Shown here piece by piece: positions 45,679-50,608 of a stretch of 50,608 bases of DNA. The notes beneath the pieces are model-generated. The model had not been told where the DNA came from. It worked only from the letters and a program-made list of their open reading frames with translations, and did no database searches. Made by a program: the position numbers and the translations under genes. The stretch is taken from positions 1 to 50,608 of the forward strand of contig JAFGEV010000204.1 in the NCBI GenBank assembly GCA_016931385.1, given 5' to 3'. The stretch comes from Prolixibacteraceae bacterium (GTDB lineage Bacteria; Bacteroidota; Bacteroidia; Bacteroidales; Prolixibacteraceae). Numbering within the stretch: the stretch's first letter is position 1; each line of letters opens with the position of its first letter.

Positions 45679-47292
45679 ATGGGAGGCGGCAACCAGAAAA
45701 TTAAAATTTTTGAAAAAATAGGTTACGCACTTGGAGATGGTGCAGCAAACATTGCATGGAGAGGCGTAGCTACTTTCCTGTTTATTTTTTATACCGATGT
45801 TTTTGGAATTAATCCTGCAGCAGTTGGCTTGCTGATGCTTATTGCCCGGTCGAGCGACGGAATAAGCGATGTGCTGATGGGCATCATCGGCGACCGCACC
45901 CATTCAAAATATGGTAAATTTCGCCCATGGGTATTATGGACAGCCATTCCGTTAGGGGTAATCCTTTCGTTATTGTTTACCGGCCCTAACCTGGGGCCTA
46001 CAGGAAAAATCATTTACGCGTACACTACCTATATCATTTTCACTTTGGTGTACACGGCCAACAATATCCCTTACGGGGCGCTGATGGCAGTGATGACAGG
46101 CGACAATAAAGAAAGGACAAGCCTGGGATCGTACCGTATGGTGGGCGCATTTGCCGGAGGAATGCTTGTACAGGGTGCACTCCTTTTCCTGGTTGTACAC
46201 TTCGGCAACATCAATCCTGAAATCAATGTCCAGCAACTTGAAGCAAAAAAGTATGAAGTCATAGTTTCAGCGCCGAAAAATGTCGAAAATGTGAACATTA
46301 AAACCGACGACAACATAGCCATGTTCACCTGGGCCGATGCGTCAATGCCCGATAGTATCAATGTGCCGACAAAAGGCAAAAGCTTTTCGATGGAAGCCAA
46401 AAAAGCTTATACATTTATCGTGACCGGTGAAGAGAACCTCAGCCCTGATGATATTACCATTATCGACCAGAAAAAAGGATACAGCAATGCAATTTATTTG
46501 CTTTCCGTTTTCCTGTCGCTTTTCCTGATAATAACCTTTCTAACAACCAGGGAACGTGTATTGCCACCAAAATCACAAAAAACTGATCTTGGCAAAGACC
46601 TGAAAGACCTGATCAAAAACCGTCCCTGGCTGGTTTTACTGATCATCGGATTATTGTTCAATATTTACAATTCCATCAAACAGGGCATTGTTGTAATATA
46701 TTTCACCCACTACGTGCATAACCAGTTAATGGCTGCTTCATTCATGGTAGGGCTGATGATTGCTTCTATTTTAGGAGCAATGGCCACAGCGCCGCTGGCA
46801 AAACGCCTGGGCAAACGAAAGTTGTTCATTTATGCGTTGATCTTTTCGGGCGCTGTAAATGCCCTTATTGCCTTTTGCAGCCCGGGGGATACAATTGGAA
46901 TTTTTGCAATAGGGCTGGTTTCAGAATTTGGCGCAGCCATATTCCCGACACTTTTCTTTGCCATGCTTGGCGACGCTGCCGATTACTCCGAATTTATTAA
47001 TAAGCGCAGGGCCACAGGGCTTGTATATTCGGCAGGTTCGTTTGCCACCAAATTTGGTGGTGGAATTGCCGGTGCAATAATAGGATTTGTGCTTGCAGCA
47101 TTCCATTACAACGGACAGGACATGGTTGCCATTGAGGGAGCAGTGCCCGGAATAAAAATGCTTATGAGCTGGATACCGACAATCATCACAGTGTTTGCTG
47201 CAGGTGTAATGACCCTCTACCCGCTCGACCAGAAAAAGATGGACGAGATAAGCATTGAACTGGGCAAGCGAAGAACAAACGAGGAAAATTGA
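45679..47292 (+). CDS. GPH-family sugar:cation symporter with periplasmic insert
   Basis: A 537-residue transporter of the glycoside-pentoside-hexuronide group (MelB relatives). N-terminal signatures are GYALGDGAANIAW and RSSDGISDVLMGIIGDRTHSKYGKFRPWVLW, with the sodium/sugar-binding Asp residues. Twelve helices are predicted. Between helix 5 (VGAFAGGMLVQGALLFLVVHF) and helix 6 (NAIYLLSVFLSLFLIITFL) lies a soluble insert of about 90 residues, longer than the short loop of MelB; topology places it in the periplasm. Flanked by a Nudix regulator and cellobiose phosphorylase, it probably imports cellobiose or short cello-oligosaccharides. Confidence 0.9.
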   Translation: MGGGNQKIKIFEKIGYALGDGAANIAWRGVATFLFIFYTDVFGINPAAVGLLMLIARSSDGISDVLMGIIGDRTHSKYGKFRPWVLWTAIPLGVILSLLFTGPNLGPTGKIIYAYTTYIIFTLVYTANNIPYGALMAVMTGDNKERTSLGSYRMVGAFAGGMLVQGALLFLVVHFGNINPEINVQQLEAKKYEVIVSAPKNVENVNIKTDDNIAMFTWADASMPDSINVPTKGKSFSMEAKKAYTFIVTGEENLSPDDITIIDQKKGYSNAIYLLSVFLSLFLIITFLTTRERVLPPKSQKTDLGKDLKDLIKNRPWLVLLIIGLLFNIYNSIKQGIVVIYFTHYVHNQLMAASFMVGLMIASILGAMATAPLAKRLGKRKLFIYALIFSGAVNALIAFCSPGDTIGIFAIGLVSEFGAAIFPTLFFAMLGDAADYSEFINKRRATGLVYSAGSFATKFGGGIAGAIIGFVLAAFHYNGQDMVAIEGAVPGIKMLMSWIPTIITVFAAGVMTLYPLDQKKMDEISIELGKRRTNEEN

Positions 47293-47348
47293 TGAAAACT
47301 TGATGAAACTTTTTTTATTGAAACATTAGAAACAGAAATTTAACAACT

Positions 47349-49787
47349 ATGAGATTTGGATATTTTGACGATTTAAACAGGGAATATGTAATTACAAATC
47401 CTCAAACACCCTGGCCATGGATCAATTACCTTGGCACTGAAGACTTTTTTTCACTGATCTCAAATACAGCAGGTGGCTATACTTTTTATCTCGATGCAAA
47501 ATTTCGCCGCCTAACACGCTATCGTTATAATAATGTGCCTATTGACAGTGGTGGCCGTTATTTTTATATTAAAGATGAAGATACTGTTTGGTCGCCCGGT
47601 TGGAAGCCATGCAAAACCCCGCTCGACAAATACGAATGTCGCCATGGCATGAATTATACCAAAATCACCGGAGAAAAAAACGGTGTAAAAGCAGAAGTTT
47701 TATTCTTTGTCCCTTTAAAAACCTGGGCCGAAGTTCAAAAGCTTACACTAACAAACAACTCTCCAGAAATTAAAAAACTGAAAATATTTTCTTTTACCGA
47801 ATGGTGCCTCTGGAATGCCGCTACCGACATGGAAAATTTCCAACGCAATTTTTCAACCGGCGAGGTTGAAATTGATGGTTCGGTATTGTACCATAAAACC
47901 GAATACAAAGAGCGCCGCAACCACTATTCATATTATTCGGTAAATACGCCGATACAAGGTTACGACACCGACCGTGAAACCTTTTTCGGGCTTTACAATG
48001 GCTTTGACGAACCACAAACCGTACTTGATGGCAAACCCCGCATGAGCGAAGCCCACGGCTGGTCGCCCATCGCATCGCATTACATCGAAGTTGAACTGCA
48101 ACCCGGCGAATCAAAGGATTTTGTTTTCCTGCTTGGATATGTTGAAAATGAACAGGATGAAAAGTGGGAATCGAAAGGAGTAATTAACAAAACCAAAGCA
48201 AGAAACACCATTGCACGGTTCAACACAAGCGAAAAGGTAGATGCTGCCTTTGCCGAACTCCGGAGCTACTGGGATAAGCTGTTAAGCATATATACCGTCG
48301 ACTCGGGCGATGAAAAGCTCGACCGAATGGTAAACATCTGGAACCAGTACCAGTGCATGATCACCTTCTGTTTCTCCCGTTCAGCTTCATTCTTCGAGAG
48401 CGGTATAGGCCGCGGTATGGGCTTCCGCGATTCGAACCAGGATTTGATCGGCTTCGTACACCAGATTCCCGAACGCGCCCGCGAGCGCATCATCGATATT
48501 GCATCGACTCAGTTCCCCGACGGAGGTTGCTATCATCAGTACCAGCCTCTCACAAAACGTGGCAACAACGATATTGGCGGCGGTTTTAACGACGATCCGA
48601 TGTGGCTCATCCTCGGAACAATCAGTTACATAAAAGAAAGCGGCGATTATGGCATTCTTGATGAAATGGTACCCTTCGACAACAACATGAGTGTTGCCCG
48701 TACACTGTTCGATCACCTTACCGTTTCGTTCGACCATGTGGTAAACAATCTTGGACCACATGGGCTACCCCTTATCGGGCGTGCCGACTGGAACGACTGC
48801 CTTAACCTGAACTGCTTTTCAAACGATCCTGATGAATCGTTCCAGACAACTGAGAACAAAACCGAAGGATCAAAGGCTGAATCTGTAATGATTGCAGGGC
48901 TGTTTGTAATATACGGCCAGGAATATGTCAGTTTATGCCATAAACTCGGGAAAAATAACGAAGCCGCACGTGCCCAGAAAGAAGTCGACAAAATGGTTGA
49001 AGCCGTGAAAAAACATGGATGGGATGGCGAATGGTTCCTGAGGGCTTACGACTATTACGGCAACAAAATTGGGAGTAACGAAAACGAAGAAGGAAAAATA
49101 TTTATCGAATCGAACGGCTGGTGCACCATGGCCGGTATTGGAAAAGATGAAGGACTGTGCAAAAGAGCGCTCGATTCGGTTAAAGAACGCCTCGACTGTG
49201 AATACGGTATTGTACTGAACAACCCCGCGTTTACAAAATATTACATTGAATATGGCGAAATCTCAAGCTATCCTAAAGGCTACAAGGAAAACGCGGGCAT
49301 TTTCTGCCACAATAACCCTTGGATTATGCTGGGGGAAATTGAAATTGGCCGTGGCGACCAGGCTTGGGAATACTTCAAAAAAATATGCCCGTCGTACCTC
49401 GAAGATATCAGCGACCTGCATAAAACCGAGCCTTACGTTTACGCTCAAATGGTAGCCGGCAAAGACGCTTTTAAGCCAGGCGAAGCAAAGAACTCGTGGT
49501 TAACAGGAACTGCATCGTGGAATTTTTATACCATCAGCCAGTACATCCTGGGCATACGCCCTGACTACGATGGCCTTAAGGTTGATCCTTGCATTCCTGA
49601 AAGCTGGGATGGTTTTAAGGTTACCCGCAAATTCAGGGGGGCAACCTACAACATCGAAGTTGTTAACCCAAACCATGTTAACAAAGGAGTGGCAAATGTT
49701 ACCATTGACGGAGAAATATACAATTCGAATAATTTACCTGTTTTCGAAGCCGGGACAACCCACTCGGTTTTAATTAAAATGGGTTGA
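47349..49787 (+). CDS. Cellobiose phosphorylase (GH94)
   Basis: An 812-residue GH94 enzyme that splits cellobiose with phosphate into glucose 1-phosphate and glucose in the cytoplasm, saving ATP. It follows the Cellulomonas gilvus enzyme along its whole length: [30 protein letters not shown], the [22 protein letters not shown] core, the catalytic Asp483 in RADWNDCLN, and GIFCHNNPW. These features separate it from cellodextrin and chitobiose phosphorylases. No signal peptide. It follows the transporter by 56 bases and is closed by a strong terminator. Confidence 0.95.
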   Translation: MRFGYFDDLNREYVITNPQTPWPWINYLGTEDFFSLISNTAGGYTFYLDAKFRRLTRYRYNNVPIDSGGRYFYIKDEDTVWSPGWKPCKTPLDKYECRHGMNYTKITGEKNGVKAEVLFFVPLKTWAEVQKLTLTNNSPEIKKLKIFSFTEWCLWNAATDMENFQRNFSTGEVEIDGSVLYHKTEYKERRNHYSYYSVNTPIQGYDTDRETFFGLYNGFDEPQTVLDGKPRMSEAHGWSPIASHYIEVELQPGESKDFVFLLGYVENEQDEKWESKGVINKTKARNTIARFNTSEKVDAAFAELRSYWDKLLSIYTVDSGDEKLDRMVNIWNQYQCMITFCFSRSASFFESGIGRGMGFRDSNQDLIGFVHQIPERARERIIDIASTQFPDGGCYHQYQPLTKRGNNDIGGGFNDDPMWLILGTISYIKESGDYGILDEMVPFDNNMSVARTLFDHLTVSFDHVVNNLGPHGLPLIGRADWNDCLNLNCFSNDPDESFQTTENKTEGSKAESVMIAGLFVIYGQEYVSLCHKLGKNNEAARAQKEVDKMVEAVKKHGWDGEWFLRAYDYYGNKIGSNENEEGKIFIESNGWCTMAGIGKDEGLCKRALDSVKERLDCEYGIVLNNPAFTKYYIEYGEISSYPKGYKENAGIFCHNNPWIMLGEIEIGRGDQAWEYFKKICPSYLEDISDLHKTEPYVYAQMVAGKDAFKPGEAKNSWLTGTASWNFYTISQYILGIRPDYDGLKVDPCIPESWDGFKVTRKFRGATYNIEVVNPNHVNKGVANVTIDGEIYNSNNLPVFEAGTTHSVLIKMG

Positions 49788-49812
49788 TTGGATAAACCTA
49801 CTGTTCAAATTG

Positions 49813-49848
49813 AAAAGGCCTGTGAATAAAAAAGCAGGCCTTTTTCTT
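49813..49848 (+). terminator. Rho-independent terminator of the cellobiose locus
   Basis: AAAAGGCCTG / CAGGCCTTTT, a perfect 10-bp stem with a 12-base loop, then T-rich sequence, 25 bases after the phosphorylase stop. Confidence 0.88.
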
Positions 49849-49881
49849 TGCAACAATGAAAAGGCCTTACATCATTTTTAA

Positions 49882-49889
49882 TACTTTTG
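49882..49889 (+). promoter_or_regulatory. Probable promoter -7 element of the DUF2179 gene
   Basis: TACTTTTG fits TAnnTTTG, 17 bases before the ATG at 49907. It lies after the track start at 49856, which argues for the later ATG. Confidence 0.5.
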
Positions 49890-49906
49890 AAATAAAAAAT
49901 AATATC

Positions 49907-50488
49907 ATGCTCGATTTTTTAATGGAAAATAACCAGTCGGATATTTTTAAATATCTGATACTGCCCCTGATCATTTTCTTTGGCCGCATACTGGATGTAA
50001 CACTAGGAACATTCAGGATTGTTATGGTTGCAAAAGGAAATAAATTTTATGCCCCTATCCTTGGTTTTTTTGAAGTTTTGATATGGATACTCATCATAGG
50101 CAGCATTATGCAAAACCTCGACAACTGGCTCAACATTATAGCCTACGCGGCCGGGTTTGCAGCTGGCAACCTTGTTGGCCTGATCATTGAAGAACGTGTA
50201 GCCATGGGAATTGTGAGGGTACAAATCATCACGAAAAAGCCCGCCACTGAACTAATCCAAAAGTTAATTGAAAAAAAATACGGCATCACCCATCATGAAG
50301 CCGAAGGGGCCAACGGGAACGTCAACATTATTTACAGCATAATAAACCGAAAAAAACTTAAAGATTTTGTCGAGATCATACGAAGTTTTAATCCTAAAGC
50401 ATTCTATACGGTCGAAGATGTAAAATTTGTAAGCAACGATGTCACATACTATTTCTCGTTAAAACGAAGAATCAGGAAAGGGAAGTAA
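49907..50488 (+). CDS. UPF0316/DUF2179 membrane protein
   Basis: A 193-residue inner-membrane protein if started at the ATG at 49907; the track start at 49856 overlaps the promoter and follows the terminator directly. Three hydrophobic helices span about 15-110 (ILPLIIFFGRILDVTLGTFRIVMVAKGNKFYAPILGFFEVLIWILIIG..., the DUF5698 part). A cytoplasmic DUF2179 domain follows (RVQIITKKPATELIQKLIEKKYGITHHEAEGANG...), ending in a basic tail. DUF2179 domains are suspected ligand-binding modules; no function is established. Confidence 0.88.
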   Translation: MLDFLMENNQSDIFKYLILPLIIFFGRILDVTLGTFRIVMVAKGNKFYAPILGFFEVLIWILIIGSIMQNLDNWLNIIAYAAGFAAGNLVGLIIEERVAMGIVRVQIITKKPATELIQKLIEKKYGITHHEAEGANGNVNIIYSIINRKKLKDFVEIIRSFNPKAFYTVEDVKFVSNDVTYYFSLKRRIRKGK

Positions 50489-50491
50489 GTA

Positions 50492-50526
50492 ACTGGGTAC
50501 TGGGAACTGGTCGCTGGGTACTGGTC
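50492..50526. repeat. Heptanucleotide repeat tract, 5 units
   Basis: ACTGGGT, ACTGGGA, ACTGGTC, GCTGGGT, ACTGGTC in register, starting four bases after the DUF2179 stop. Same CTGGG theme as the ilvD-ilvB tract 22 kb away. The remaining 80 bases of the window contain nothing I can identify. Confidence 0.88.
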
Positions 50527-50608
50527 TGTCTATGCCTGAATAAGGTTGACCTAATTATTTAAACTATTTTGTTTATTATAATGATAATTGGCTGTTAAAA
50601 ACGGGAGA

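Noticed and set aside
48387-48761. 124-residue minus-strand ORF
   Set aside because: Antisense of cellobiose phosphorylase.

Overview
The window comes from a Bacteroidota chromosome, most likely an anaerobic Bacteroidales/Marinilabiliales-type organism. The evidence is the Bacteroidota promoter element TAnnTTTG with an upstream TTTG, the near absence of Shine-Dalgarno sequences, AT-rich intergenic DNA, a pyrB-pyrI pair, FeoA fused to FeoB, a Bacteroidota-type LptD, a flavoredoxin-rubredoxin fusion and many outer-membrane lipoproteins. I found no phage, insertion sequence, CRISPR array, rRNA or tRNA. The genes are mostly core metabolism, with an accessory block of secreted proteins at 24.4-26.0 kb and 31-39 kb.

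Layout. 1-9.1 kb (minus strand): exported GH2 beta-galactosidase cut by the left edge; pyrB-pyrI-fRMsr operon behind a possible leader ORF and attenuator; YigZ/IMPACT protein; dnaA; an extremely AT-rich 530 bp gap; N-acetylmuramoyl-L-alanine amidase. 9.2-16 kb: lptD, ridA, then rpsF-rpsR-rplI on the minus strand, then an alkaline-phosphatase-fold protein that has lost its metal ligands. 16-24.2 kb: aspartokinase, sugar nucleotidyltransferase, ClC transporter, an epimerase/flavoredoxin-rubredoxin pair, and an OlsF-like two-domain acyltransferase overlapping a CDGSH protein. 24.4-26.0 kb: two tandem paralogous lipoproteins. 26.2-30.8 kb: the ilvD-ilvB-ilvN operon, preceded by a complete ribosome-mediated attenuator (Ile/Leu/Val-rich leader peptide, 13-bp antiterminator, terminator). 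31-39.2 kb: four consecutive envelope genes of unknown function (CsgG/FlgT-like barrel protein and three lipoproteins). 39.3-44.6 kb: exported peroxiredoxin, FeoAB and release factor 3. 44.8-49.8 kb: a cellobiose-use locus made of a Nudix-type regulator with palindromic operators, a GPH transporter and cellobiose phosphorylase. 49.9-50.5 kb: a UPF0316/DUF2179 membrane protein.

The strongest points for follow-up are: (1) the ilv attenuator, whose competing structures can be read directly; (2) a family of intergenic repeats of different sequence that nearly all keep a 7-nt period, at seven places; (3) the metal-ligand-free alkaline phosphatase homologue; (4) the unassigned CsgG-like/lipoprotein cluster; (5) the self-overlapping operators of the cellobiose regulator. 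All functions are inferred from reading the sequence; no searches were run.
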